A DNA stretch of 64,000 bases from Bugulina stolonifera (taxonomy: Eukaryota; Bryozoa; Gymnolaemata; Cheilostomatida; Bugulidae), in contig OW285191.1 in the NCBI GenBank assembly GCA_935421135.1, forward strand, positions 4,783,504 to 4,847,503, read 5' to 3'. The notes beneath the pieces were generated by a model, which made no database searches, was not told where the DNA came from, and saw nothing but the letters and a program-made list of their open reading frames with translations. The translations under genes were made by a program, and so were the position numbers. Position 1 is the first letter of the stretch. Each line of letters begins with the position of its first letter. This document shows, in pieces, positions 1 to 12,926 of the stretch.

Positions 1-618
1 ACCAGTTAGATAGATGGATAATATAATAAGGATACTGACTCTGTTAACACCCAGTAATCTAATAGTTATAGATCACCAGTATCATGTAACACTGTGTTAT
101 CAAATGTTCATTAATACGTCTTGGACACTGTTGGTAGCAAAGTGGTGACTCAAATTAGTCCAAAAACAACAAAAATGTTACAACAACCTGAAAGTCGCTG
201 CTCATAAGCAAAATAATGTTAATTGCATTTTTTAGCTTCCTGTTAATCCAATTATTCTTCAAATTGGAGCAGCTCATTATTACAGTATATTCTGCTGAGT
301 GTAACATCTCCAATCCAGACACAGTCTAGTAATAACTATATTTTCCTATCTCTACTACTTGTAAGTGAACAGCTGGCAGTGCCCAGTCAAATACATTTAT
401 CACTATTTTATAACAGTTAAAAACCGAACAGAATATTGTTTGGAGGAACCTGTTTACAATAGATCATAGCTTCTTAAATAGTTTTTTTTTTTCCAATTGG
501 TTCCGTTTTTGGGCAAAATAATTATGCGCTAGTATTGATACAGTTGCTATTAAATGGAAGATGTATAATAATTAATTATACATCAGATAAGCGAGACAAC
601 TGGCCAACCTGGAGGTCG

Positions 619-1224
619 TAATAAATAAGTAATAAATAAGTAATAAATAAGTAATAAATAAGTAATAAATAAGTAATAAATAAGTAATAAATAAGTAATA
701 AATAAGTAATAAATAAGAAATAAATAAGTAATAAATAAGTAATAAATAAGTAATAAATAAGTAATAAATAAGTAATAAATAAGTAATGAATAAGTAATAA
801 ATAAGTAATAAATAAGTAATAAATAAGTAATAAATAAGTAATAAATAAGTAATAAATAAGTAATAAATAAGTAATGAATAAGTAATAAATAAGTAATAAA
901 TAAGTAATAAATAAGTAATAAATAAGTAATAAATAAGTAATAAATAAGTAATAAATAAGAAATAAATAAGTAATAAATAAGTAATAAATAAGTAATAAAT
1001 AAGTAATAAATAAGTAATAAATAAGTAATAAATAAGTAATAAATAAGTAATAAATAAGTAATAAATAAGTAATAAATAAGTAATGAATAAGTAATAAATA
1101 AGTAATAAATAAGTAATAAATAAGTAATAAATAAGTAATAAATAAGTAATAAATAAGTAATAAATAAGTAATAAATAAGTAATAAATAAGTAATAAATAA
1201 GTAATAAATAAGTAATAAATAAGA
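619..1224. repeat. 11-bp satellite, about 55 copies of TAATAAATAAG
   Basis: Near-perfect tandem array of an 11-bp unit, with a few variant units (AAGAAATAAAT, AATGAATAAG) scattered through it. Eleven is not a multiple of three, but three units make 33 bp without a stop on the minus strand, so the array forms a spurious 238-codon frame of YYLFITYLLLI-like repeats. The same place in copy B has only about two units (23052-23075). Confidence 0.97.
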
Positions 1225-1226
1225 AA

Positions 1227-4200
1227 TGGAGTGGTGGTGGGTGATTTTGTGAAAATAATGATATCCTTCTTCCTGCTGGTGTAGAGGAGGATTGACCACT
1301 GTAGTGAATTGATTATTGGCTAGTTATAGCTACAGTGTATGTACATGTAAGTAAGCTGGCAATAAAGCCTTCAAACAAGCTGCAGCCTATCCTACTGCTC
1401 CCTTGTCCTCACAGTTCAAGGATACATACAGTGTAACTCAAAAACTTATCAAAGAACATATAATTTTGGTCGAAATGAGTCTAAATATTATATATTATAC
1501 TTTCTATTCTTAAAATAAACCAAAGCATTACAAATCTTTCTGGTATAAACTCGAAGGGGAACAGCAATTTAGACTTCTTACCTACATGTACAAAATTACT
1601 ATGTCATTCGGTCACTCAGTCTAGAGGTGCCTTTTTCATTATTTACCTGCGTATTTTACCTGCATATCTTATCTACACCTCTTACCTACGGCTCTTTGAA
1701 GTATGTAGCGTGTACCACCTCCTTTTCACTGAGCACACGATTGACTCCCAGATATCTCATTCTCACTCTAGTTCTTGAGAGCAAGCGTGATAAAATTACT
1801 GAATTATTGTGTTTCTTTTCTGACCTGAGCACAATCTCACACATGTAAAGACTGCAAGTAATTAGTTTGTATTAGAGCGGACAACTCCTATTACATTTAC
1901 CTCAATATACATGTACATATACATGTATATAGCTAACACTGTACATCACAGCGTACATCCCAAGTACTTAATGTATGTACACTACCAGTAGCCGCTGAAG
2001 GTGCTGTTTCATGGTATATACATGTATGTTTTATTAATGGAAGATAAATGAACAGTTCAATAATTTGTTTCCACTTAATTAACTTTTATTATGCTCGAAG
2101 GCTAGGAAAGGGTCTGAGGGTAGGAAAGGGTTCATGAGGGTGCATTTAGCTGTGCTGCATGATAATCTACTATCGGCTATACTTAAAATATTGTGTATTC
2201 ATGACCATGCATATCAAAACCTTATTGAACTAGACTTTGGGTAAGTGTTAGAATATCTACTTAGTATAAAAAGACCACCCACAGAGGTGAGTAATACATA
2301 AAATGAAAGTGCATTTCCGATATGGTGCGGCTTGCCTGGAAGGGTTTTTCAAAACATGAAGAAGTTGTCTGCTCTGTTAAATATAATGTCAGCCATAGCC
2401 AAACTAAACCAATTACAAATAAAATAATTAGTGTATAAAAATACATCTAAACACCAATGATGTAGTTATGGCATAAATTGTGTTATGAAAAGCAATTTTT
2501 ACATGTAGGTTATCACTGTCGTGTAAGTAAGACCAAGTGTAGAAGAAGGTGATTACAGTTGAGGTATGTGTATGTGTATTATATGTACATGTACATTATA
2601 TGGACTCTGGTGCAGTATACAGTAGATCATAGGGCTGAGTTTGGACTGTAGTTATTGTTTCTCTGCATCGTCAGTTAATCTAAGTAATGCCATGCAGGTA
2701 AATATAATGTAATATTAATTTTATTCATACACTCAGTGGGAATTATGCTCTCATTGCTTACAGGCTGCAAGCACAAATTACCTATTTTGTACGTCTTTAT
2801 TTTTGGTAATTTGGATTTGTCTTCTTTACTCAAGTAGATACATGGGTTGGGAACTCCTACTATATGGGGTTCACGGTTCACTAATGGTATGAACACTGTT
2901 ACGCTACTGATCACAATAAATACTCGGCTAAAGAAGAGGTCTTGAGATTCTGCAGACAAGCTACGGTGTTTGTAGACTTTGCTCCATGAACGAGGTTAGT
3001 GCCAGACCATCAGTGACCTGTTATCCAGTCAATCATAGCAGCTTATTTTCAAAAAGTTCTATAATTGGATTCAATGTATCTGTTGTTAACCAATTACAGC
3101 AGGGCTTCAGTGGGGCACTGGAACTATCAACATGGTTGTCTCGGCCTAGGCAAACAAATGACTCGCCATTTAGCTCCAGAAAGAGGTTCTGTCAACTAAA
3201 AATGAACAAATGGCTTATTGTGTACCCGTATTCCTTGTTGTTCCTAGAAAAGGTCAACAGAGGTTTAGAGAAGACTACTTTTTGTTATGAATTGATGGTC
3301 TAAAACCTACGAGTTCCCATGATATCAAGTGTCTTTTAACATATTAGTCTAGCAGGACATCTACTGGCCACATAATACATGTATTTCATCCATTAGCATT
3401 TTGTGACTGTGTGGAGTGCAGTTTCGTTTGCTGTTAGCAGAGATGAAAGGGCCTGTTTGATTTACAAGGATTGGAATGTCTAGCAAAATAATGTGGAATT
3501 TATCTGAATTGTAAATTTTTGAGTTTTCTTCCCCTTGACTTGCATTCTTACTTGACTTCAGATTCTCACTGCACCGTAACATGACTTGACTTGAAGCAGC
3601 ACAGACTGGACTTTGACTTGATTTGGCTACACAAAAATTTAGAAACTGATTGAGTTATTGACCTTAGTCCTGCTTCGACCATCTTTAACAGTTTGACATC
3701 AAGTGTAGAAAAACTCTTTGCATCAGTCCAGAAGGTTTTGTAACTATTTAGCTACTAGCCAATCACATCAGCTGTATAATGTTAGGCGACCACCCATACA
3801 AGGTAATTATTTAGACAGCTTACATTATGTACTACATCACCATATTATAACCAATAGCAAGGTTCTAACATTATTCTGATGGCTGTGATTGGTTGGGTTA
3901 TGTTTTGTGCAACTATTGCTATTATTGTACTATGGGCACATTAAACTTTGCACTTTGCGGTGCACCTACATGCACATGTAACAAAACTATAACAATATAG
4001 CCTATGCACTGTAATATATTATTGTTTATATTATATAAGTGAGTTATTGAGTTACACGTATACATAGATGTCATACAAGTATTTATACTGCATCCATGTA
4101 CATGTATTATATAATTATTAGAGCATACTGTAATAAAAAATATACATTAGACACATAAAGATATAATACTGCAGTAATATTTATACATGTACTAAAATCG

Positions 4201-4357
4201 GTCTGTATACTGTATAACCTGTATAATATCCTGTGTACAGTAATTAATATCACATTGTATAGGCACATGTGCTAGCACTAGCAGGTACATAGTAAGTAAT
4301 GCTAATACATAACACGGTCTAGCAATATGTGTGCAGTTCAGTACAGTCTGGTGATAT
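1227..4357. other. Gene-poor duplicated sequence
   Basis: No convincing coding sequence. It aligns with copy B 23076-26241. Short frames kept in both copies (for example 1627-1848 and 23503-23724) differ mostly at amino-acid-changing sites, as expected for neutral drift. It contains AAGTC/GACTT-rich stretches near 3530-3600 (and 25330-25440) resembling the ends of the element at 51707-52560, and many TACATGTA palindromes. Confidence 0.7.
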
Positions 4358-4500
4358 TCAGTAGTGGATTGGAAACTTTATCAGTCCTTGTTTCCTAGCA
4401 GCTGCCCACAGAACACCATCTCTTATATACAAGCCTGTGATACGATCTATATCGGTGATATGAATAAACTTGGGATGGTCTAACTCCTTCTTTAGTTCTC
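4358..4500 (-). pseudogene. Orphan last exon of beta-propeller-like gene (copy A)
   Basis: An AG acceptor at 4501-4502 is followed by 143 bases that read ELKKELDHPKFIHITD, then GLYIRDGVLWAAARKQGLI, and end at a TGA (4358-4360). Length, phase and splice site match the last exon of the copy B gene (26242-26384). In copy B the preceding propeller exon lies about 440 bases upstream. In copy A that exon is missing: the alignment breaks near 4911, about ten bases from where the exon should end, and resumes at sequence matching copy B 37960. The exon itself is intact, but it has no visible partner, so it is probably a relic unless spliced to a distant exon. Confidence 0.75.
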
Positions 4501-7500
4501 CTGTAATATACATAACATAATATTATGGTGTAACAAATGATAGTAAAAATATTTATCATCACACATGTACATTGTATATATTGATGTATATTATCAATAT
4601 ATACAACGTACATCATATTGTAGTTCTACTATATATTGGGTTTTCCATTGACTAGAATGTATAATACACAATATAGTAGAACTACACTATATGTATATAT
4701 AACAATAATACGAAATAGTAAGTTTATAGTGTAGTGTTATACAGGTCATTGACCTTACAATGACCAGGTAGAAACTGTTTAGTTATATAATATACACCAA
4801 GTGGAGTCACATGTAGTGGTATACATATAGTTATATATTGTGTATACACATGTGATAGAGATATTGTATATCTACATGTAAAATCTGATGTATTTATAAG
4901 TATATAATATACTGCATATTATGCACTACATGATCACATGATACTGTCACATGACTACATAACATGTTGTGTTATATACAAATATGTGCAAGTGCTTTGA
5001 TCCACATCAAACTAATTAATTAATTACCTACAATACAATATTATATTTATTCTCTACTGATATTTAGTCTGTTATATTTATGGTTATTCTGAAAATGGAG
5101 AGGTCAGAGAGGAGGTGTAGTGACCCACAGATAAATACAATGTACATGTATTTCATATTTGCCATATTCCGTGCGCTAGTCTAATCTGAATTGGGTGGAC
5201 ACACAAGTAGCCTTAACACAGAATATACATGTGTAATAAAGCTAAGGGAGATAACTTCCATGTGAATCAAGCCAAGATAGTGTTACGTACATGTATTTAG
5301 GTGTGCCCTAATTGTAATACAATATAATAATCCAAACACAGTCTATGAAATGAATAATGATTCAAACATTTGATAGAGGAGTAAGTTCAAAAGGGTCACA
5401 AATATAGTCACATATCCTGTACTTAAATGTACAATTATAGCATTAGATGTCTTACAATATTATTATAATATACACTGTAATATTATGTTGGAATGACAAT
5501 TAATTATAATAGATATTGTCTTTTAAGAATGTTAGTGCTAACACCCTAGGCATCATGAAACCATGTACAAGTACAAAATATGTACCATAACTTCAATAGT
5601 ATTTGCTTGTATCAAAGGCTAGATACATAATACTTGCATCACAGGCTATATAAATGTAATTTTGTCATCACCTATCTACAGCTATGCAGTTGTCTACTGC
5701 TGTGAGCAGTAGGGATGTGAACAGATCCCTCTTATTGGACAAAATATTTATAATTTGCTATTGTAGATGAATGGCTATAAAATTTCAAAATTATTTCCTG
5801 TTTCATCAGTTATTTCAGTAGCTTCTCTTTCCTCTAACTTAGATCTGGCCTGTTGCCAGAATCAGTCATAAGCAAGTCAATATAAATCAGCTACACCAAC
5901 CTTTGGGAATGAAGCTGATTTTAATTTTCTTTTCCTTATATATTTTACATTCAACAATAGACTATAGTGTCAGATTAAAAGGAGGTGGTAGCTATAAAAA
6001 CATAATGCTATATTAACATGTAATTAAATTGCATGGAACATGATATTATTAATTTATCTGAGGAAAATATTATATATAAAGTGTAAAATACCATGATGGT
6101 GATGGCCAGCTGTACCATATTAAATAATATAGGGTAACTTTTATTGATCTAAACTGTTGAATATACTCAATTACTTCATGTGCTATTTGCTGCCATCCGA
6201 ACTAATTCTTGTAAGGCTCTGCACAAGTAAAATAGGATGGAGAAATTTCTCTATTGTCTCTGATTATATTATAATGTCAGAAGGAATAAACTTTGTTTTA
6301 TACACCTGATGACCTGCATCTTATCTGCATTTCAACAGATTTCAAAAGAAAGGCATAGTCAGCATTTATTAAATAGTTAATTCTAAATAGTTTTACAAGA
6401 TTTAGGTAGGTTAAAGAAGGTGGAGAAATGTTCTCACAAATGTAATGAATTAATGTATACATTATGATGTCATCAAATATAAACATTGTGTAACACTTTT
6501 TCTGCTCAAAGTACCATTGATGGAACCTGCACTCCAAGTTTAATAATAATATTTGTAAACTGTGTCTAGTCTTAAGAATAACTATTATGATAAAATGTGT
6601 CAAACCTAGATCTAATGACATTGATCTATTGAATCGATATTACCACATATTTTTATCTAAATATTGTAGCATTGCAGGTACAGTCTATACAATTATAATA
6701 GAAGGAATCATTGACATACCAATGAATACCAGCTAGACCACTGCAAAAGAGATCATAACAAATTGGACCTTTGCAAGCTAGGCACCCTACAAACTAAATT
6801 CCTTGGACAAACTGCTTGCATACATGCATTAAATTCTGAGCTAAATCAGCATTTTATCATTTTGTAGTGGAATATGGTTAGATAAACAGTCTTTTATACA
6901 ATTGCATCAGAAAGTCCACAAAAAATGGCAAATGGTAGGACCAGTGTTCCAAGTGTGGTTATACACTTCAATTTTAGTGGGTACATGGCTAGCAGGCATG
7001 TGAGGACTAGCGGTGGAAATATTTAGGCTTCTTTCAATAGCAGTATTGAGCTAATTTGCTTTCATTCACAACCCATTAGTACATTAACTAGTCCGCTAGT
7101 TATTTTAATGAAGGTATAGAACCTTTACTGACTACAATCAGTCAGTACGCTGTTTCGCTTGAAACATTGAGAGGTCGTTAACCTAGTCAATTTAAAATTT
7201 GAATAAAATTCGTTTCTAAAGTATTTTCCATTTTGATATTAATAGGTTTTACAAAATAACACATGAGAAATAGGTGATAATACAATGTATGTGATGCAAA
7301 CATTTTTGTATTAACAAATCATAAGTACTACTGTTTACCAACAAATACATGTATATACATTTCAGACATTTACAGGAAAAAAGGGAGACAAATAATAATC
7401 TCTCGAATATTTTCTGCATGCACCGTGTACCCACCTCATTTGTTCCACTTCGAACACTGGCTAGGACAGTTGAAAATATTTCAATACACGGTATCTTTAA

Positions 7501-7541
7501 AACACTGAACTATTTCTCAATAATTTATATATCTTCACCTG
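4501..7541. other. Duplicated intronic or intergenic sequence
   Basis: No gene is supported. 4501-4910 matches the last intron of the copy B propeller gene. 5050-5110 is a decayed relative of the exon at 49198-49273 and has stops in frame. 5160-5760 resembles 49440-50400. 5710-7541 matches copy B on both sides of the second Maverick-like element and gives that element's approximate empty site near 5760. Confidence 0.65.
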
Positions 7542-7545
7542 ATTA

Positions 7546-10523
7546 GGGCCATTCCATGGGGACTGATCAAATTTGCGTGCTGGCCCGACTCAGATTCTTT
7601 TGAAAAATTGCAGGTAGAAAGAGCACCCTTGAATTAGTGGGAAACCACCAATTTTTGTTCTATTTGACCCCTGTGGTTCCGGCAGCAGCTCGTTTAAAAG
7701 TGAGAAAATGTGGTGGGGACAACTCCGAATTGAATTTTTTGAAATTCCTAAACATTCAAATTATTACTGTGGCCACTGTATGATACTTAGAGCTGTAATT
7801 TTTGTTGCATAGATACTTTTATATATGTGCTTCAGTTTCATAACTTATTCAAGCCTGTATGGTCAACATATTGAGGGTCAGAGATCACCGAAAACACCTC
7901 TCGGAGCTAGTTTGACCCAAATTCACTTAAAATCGACCAAATAGACACTGCTGGATCTGATGAAAAAAAGGTTGATATACAATAACTAAGTATTGAAGAT
8001 GCTCAATACAAGGATAAATGAATTTTTGAGAATAAAAAACACTTTCCAGACTAAACCCCATGGCGACAGCGGCTCAAATTCAACATGGCCGTCGTCCGAG
8101 TTGGCGTTTTGGGGCGTTATTCAAGACTAAATCTACTAAACTTAGTAGTGAAAATTAATGGTGAAAATGTTGCCATATACACAATTCACACCTGTAGATT
8201 CCATTTCTGCATGAAAAACTTTGTCTTTTTGGGTCTAAAAGGCTGAATTCTCAGATTCAAATTTTACATATATTCGCTATAATATGGTGACTGCATGGCC
8301 ATGCAGTTAATTGGCTATGGCCATAGAAGTCAGTCAAGACTTGATTTGAGGTACAATTTGCTACTTGGCCTGGTTATACAACCTTATTGGTGAAGAAAAA
8401 TGGGTGAAATCCTTTTTAATAGCGCAAACATGCAGTTTTGGTAACTTTACCATGGCTCGTCCTTTCACACGTTTGTTAAATGAGGTAAGATAGCTAATCT
8501 AAGCAGTATTTCAAGGTGTGACTTATACCAAGTATTGTTTAGTGAAAAGAAGGTGAAGAAAGTGATGCTCCATGGAACTAAGGCATCTTTAACCAGTGGG
8601 TGAGGCTGAGGAGTTAAAGGTTATTTAAACTAGCTCAAGACAAATTTTGGGGTCACCATTAGTTATCAAATTCTAATCAAATATATACATGTACATGTAC
8701 ATGCATAACTATCGCCGCAGCCCTCGAACAATAACTTTTAACAATTTTTATATATTATTTACATGTAGCTGACAATTAAACCGGTATTTGCTAATTAGCT
8801 CCAAAAATATCTTTTTGGTCCTATATAAATGACCACAACTAAGGTAAGTGGTGCGACATGCATTAACTTTTAATCAACAGAGTAATCAAAAATATGAATA
8901 TGGTTTTGTGAGACTAAGTTTAGTTGTACCTAGCAAGTTGAAATTATATTACAAGTGTTTGCTTGTTTCCAAAGGTAATAATGTTTAATGTACTTGCTAG
9001 CATCACCTCGCCAAATTTTCCGTTCCTTATACCGACAACTTGATTTCTAATCGAGATAGTTTTGACCCTTCGAAAGACAAAACCACTTATCTGAAAAAAA
9101 TCATTCTCAGTGAATAAAAGAAGAGCAGATCTCACCTTTCTAAGTGCAGACAACCATATTGATCTGGCCATAATAATTGTTACACTATGGACTGCTGAAA
9201 TTCAATCTCTTCAAATAAATACTGTACAACACCTATACACCGGAAAAGGAACTATTCACATACCATGAACGAAAAATATTTTTGAAGCTATATTGTAATT
9301 AGTAAAAACTGGTTTAATTGTAAGCTAAATGCATGTATATAATTGTGTAAGTTTGTCAAAACTATTGTTTGTGGGCTGTGGCTATAATTTTGCATGTATA
9401 TTTTTGATTAGAATCTGATAACTAATGGTGACCATAAAAAGAAATCCCGAGCTAAAACACCACCTCACCCACTGATTAAAGAAGCCTTAGCTCTATGGAG
9501 CTCCATCTTCTTCCCCTTCCTTTTCATTAAACAATACTTGGTTAAGTCTGACCTGGAAATACTGCTTAGCTTAGCTATTCTGCCTCATTTAACAAACGTG
9601 TGAAAGGAAGAGTAATGGCAAAATTAACAAAACTGCATGTTTAGGCTAATAAAACGGATTTCACACATTTTTCTTCACAAAATAGGTTGCATAACCAGGC
9701 CAAGTCTCAAATTGCACCTTAAATTAAATTTTGACTGACCTTTATGGCCATAGCCAATTAACTGCATTGGCGATATAGTCACTATATTATAGCGAATGTA
9801 TGTAAAATTTGAATCTGAGAATTCAGCCTTTTAGACCCAAAAAGACAAAGTTTTTATTGCAGAAATGGAATCTACAGGTGTGAATTGTATATATGGCAAC
9901 ATTTTCACCATTAATTTTCACTACTAAGTTTAGTAGATTTAGCCTTGAATAGCGCCCCAAAACGCCAACTCGGACGACGGCCATGTTGAATTTGAGCCGC
10001 TGTCGCCATACAGTTCATTTTGGAGAGTTTGTTTTGTTCTCAAAAATTCATTTATCCATGTGTTGAGCACCTCTAATCCTTAGTTATTCTATATCAACCT
10101 TCTTTTCATCAAATCCAGCAGTGTTTATTTGGTCGATTTTCAGTGAATTTGGGTCAAACTAGCTCCGAGAGGTGTTTTCAGTGACCTCTGACCCTCAATA
10201 TGTTGACCATACAGGCTTGAATGAGTAGTGAAACTGAAGCACGTATATGAAAGTATCTATGTTACAAAAATTACAGCTCTAAGTATTATACAGTGGCCAC
10301 AATAATAATTTGAATGTTCAGGAATTTCAAAAAAGTCCATTTGGAGTTGTCCCCACCACATTTTTATAATTTTCAACGAGCTGTTGCCGGAACCACAGGG
10401 GTCAACTAGAAAAAAAATTGGTGGTTTCCCACTAATTCAAGGGTGCTTTTTCAAACTGCAAATTTTCAAAAGAATCTGAGTCGGGCCAGCACGCAAATTT
10501 GATCAGTCCCCATGGAATGGCCC
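7546..10523. mobile_element. Long foldback (inverted-repeat) element, 2978 bp
   Basis: The first bases, GGGCCATTCCATGGGGAC, recur as their reverse complement at the other end. The two arms (about 7546-8850 and 9235-10523) are inverted copies nearly 1.3 kb long with perhaps 85 percent identity, separated by about 400 bp. A 4-bp duplication ATTA flanks it (7542-7545 and 10524-10527). Copy B has the uninterrupted site near 46890, so the insertion happened after the segmental duplication or was lost cleanly from copy B. The central part has a 75-codon minus-strand frame (8944-9171) with no recognisable domain. Nonautonomous; superfamily not assigned. The 4-bp target excludes hAT (8 bp) and Maverick (6 bp). 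Confidence 0.88.
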
Positions 10524-10527
10524 ATTA

Positions 10528-11362
10528 GACTGTGTTGATCAGTGGGTTAGACACCTAAAGAACACTAAATAACTTGTATTAGTCAGTGACATTAATTTCT
10601 TATTTTTCTAATTAAACACCCGTGTATTCCTATTTCTCCATTGATATAGTCTTGGGTATCTTTGTGTAATATCTTTTGTATGGCCTAGAGCTGACCTCGG
10701 TAGTTGTTAAATATTGTATAAACTTGACCTTTTTCCTAATATTATTATTTCCACCCGACTGACTGTTCAGGATGTTAAAGGGACGTTTCGAAAATGTCCT
10801 TTGATATACAACCATTACAACTGTGTAGATTACATTTACAAGAACACAACTCACAGATAATGGATTATTTTTAGTGTTCTACAAGTTAGTAGTGGTACAA
10901 ACAATAAGTATAATATTGCAAGTAAAATTAGTTGAAAGCTGGGAGTTGGGGTTTTTAAATGGTTGTTTTCCAAACGATCATTTTTGGAGCGTCCTGCTTC
11001 TAACTGGTAGTTTCGAACAGTCGAGAATTTGTTGAGAACTGACCCCTGTGTATCAGCCCCTTGGGTGCCTAGATTTATGACCTTCTTGTCCCTCCCGATG
11101 TCTCCTTGGGCTCATAACATTATAAGAACCGATAGATATTTGAATAGAGTAATTGGCACACAAATACACTCTTATTATACTCTTCCCTTGATTAACTTGA
11201 TTCATTATAACATTTAACAACGTTAATTTGTATATAATTTGTGTAATATCTGATACCTCAGCAATTCCAACCTCAACACGTATATACCATACTGCCTCAA
11301 GTTTAAAGGTGGGTATACGGTGTGTATAATATGTATAATATGTATAATTTGACCTTTTTCCT
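10528..11362. other. Duplicated sequence, no gene seen
   Basis: Matches copy B 46896-47690. A short piece (TTTGACCTTTTTCCTAA, near 10728 and again near 11346) suggests a small rearrangement that removed about 250 bp relative to copy B, including the left end of the hAT-like MITE. Confidence 0.6.
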
Positions 11363-11948
11363 AACAAATGGCTCACTTGCAAATTTTGGTGGCCCACTTT
11401 AGTCTTGTGCAAAAATCCGCATGTTTAGCATTTTACTTTGGTGTAGTAAACAAGTTGGATTTATAACAGAAACCAAGCATCATAGAACTCTGCACCATGC
11501 AACATAAATTGAAGGGTTTCCAAGCTTTGGAAGGTTCTAAAAAGAACTTGCATAAGCTACTAAGGATTGCCTGTACACACTTAGAGCCAAATAATGAGGC
11601 TATAACAGTAAAACAGTGGTTCACCAGTCACATTTACGCATGCATGCGTGCATCCGTGTCTCTGAGCATGGATATACATGCACTTATAATACTTCCTAAG
11701 GAGCTACGTAATAAGATAGAAAGAGGTTTTGTCTGTAACTTTTTTAAATACTAGCGAATCAAATTACATGTTAATCCTGGTGTATTAGCTCTTATTGTTT
11801 GTTCTGTGTGAAATATACATGTAATATTAAAAACCTCAACAACTTAATTTATGTCCACTTATATCAGACTGAAACAAGTATATAGTGGCCCACCTTAAGT
11901 ATGAGAATTTTATATTTGGCCCACTTCAAAAACATTTGGCTAACCCTG
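11363..11948. mobile_element. Left-truncated hAT-like MITE (copy A)
   Basis: Collinear with the complete element at 47948-48567. The right end reads GCTAACCCTG and is followed by TTCTAGTT (11949-11956), which equals the left-flank octamer of the copy B element. The left end was lost in a copy-A-specific deletion. Because both copies carry it, it inserted before the segmental duplication. Confidence 0.7.
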
Positions 11949-12118
11949 TTCTAGTTGATGGTAACATGATGCATAACCCAGCGCACAACACCTCCAAAAT
12001 ATTATTTATAGTTACTCAGCAGTAAGACATAGGCACCAGTTGTTGTATTGAGCATATCAAAATAATTCCATATGAGGTGTCCTTATAATAATATATAGAA
12101 ATACACCTCCAAGGGTTT

Positions 12119-12583
12119 CTACTCAACAATAGCCTTAGAGGCTACATAATCTGCTGGTGAGACATCAATCAACCTTTGAGGGTGGTACTTGCTGGCACCC
12201 TCTGATACTAATTATATAGATAAAACATGTTATTATATTGCATATTTTTAAAAGTATAGAGTATTACAATACTTACCAAATAGACTTGTACTGTAGTTGA
12301 TAGTAGAACAGAGTTTAATAGATAGAGGGGGTAGTTGATGGAGTTTTATACAGACTATGTATAAGTCAGCAGTCAGCACATCTGTAGAAATATATTAATT
12401 AATAAATACACATTGATATAATAATAGTTTATAGTATAGTAATACAATATATCTCACCGAATAAATATTATACACTATAGAGTAATATCACATGACATAC
12501 CTAAATTATATTATATTCTCTACTGATATCTAGTCTGTTATATTTATGGATATTCTAGACTGGAGAATATGGAATATTATGTT
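12119..12583 (-). pseudogene. Unidentified three-exon gene fragment (copy A)
   Basis: Three exon-like blocks on the minus strand: 12501-12583, 12277-12381 and 12119-12207. The last two have GT-AG borders and matching phase: the middle exon ends in phase 1 and the last continues SEGASKYHPQRLIDVSP, then ADYVASKAIVE and a TAG. The first block has a one-base deletion relative to copy B (49198-49273) that puts a stop in the reading frame. I do not recognise the protein. Copy B keeps the first exon but has a shifted middle exon, so each copy is broken at a different place. Both may be pseudogenes, or one may be spliced differently. Confidence 0.55.
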
Positions 12584-12926
12584 CTGTATGTGTAACACAA
12601 ACACACAAATGTGCAGTAAGCTACTGAGGTAATGTATATGTACGTGTACATATTATATCATTATCATCTATAATATAGCCTTAGGTTTAAAACAGCTAAC
12701 ATGTTAGAATGGTTGAAAGAATAGGTTGGATTTTGAGTGGTGGAGTGGAACATAAGCTAAGTTTTACAAGGAATTTATACTGTGTCTGTCAATTATCAAA
12801 CCCAGGCTAGTGTAAACATCAGATACGTAATGACATCGTACTGTGCCCTAGACTGCAGCCAGTAAGATACATGTACTGTACATGTACGTATGTCGAGTAT
12901 ACCGTATGCCAATCTGTTTGTAAATA

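Larger units (their letters stand above)
1..12690. repeat. Segmental duplication, copy A
   Basis: Direct duplication of the block that begins near 17730. The match starts at base 1 (1-480 against 17730-18160) and continues in order: 1230-4910 against 23076-26825, 5710-7545 against 38820-38883 plus 45097-46895, and 10524-12690 against 46896-49400. Identity by eye is about 85-95 percent. The true left end lies outside the window. Differences are mostly clean insertions or deletions: copy A has the expanded 11-bp array and a foldback element, and lacks the gypsy, hAT, MITE and Maverick insertions of copy B. Sequence 12690-17729 lies between the copies and is not repeated. Confidence 0.9.

Noticed and set aside
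583..1299. 238-codon minus-strand frame
   Set aside because: It is the translation of the 11-bp satellite; the repetitive YYLFITYLLLI pattern follows from the DNA repeat.
1627..1848. 73-codon frame also kept in copy B (23503-23724)
   Set aside because: Nearly all differences between the copies change the amino acid, so the frame is kept by recent common origin rather than selection.
2986..3303. 105-codon frame also found at 24787-25074
   Set aside because: The copy B frame shifts after the shared start and the protein ends differ; no domain is seen.
8944..9171. 75-codon frame in the foldback centre as a transposase
   Set aside because: Too short and without any transposase motif.
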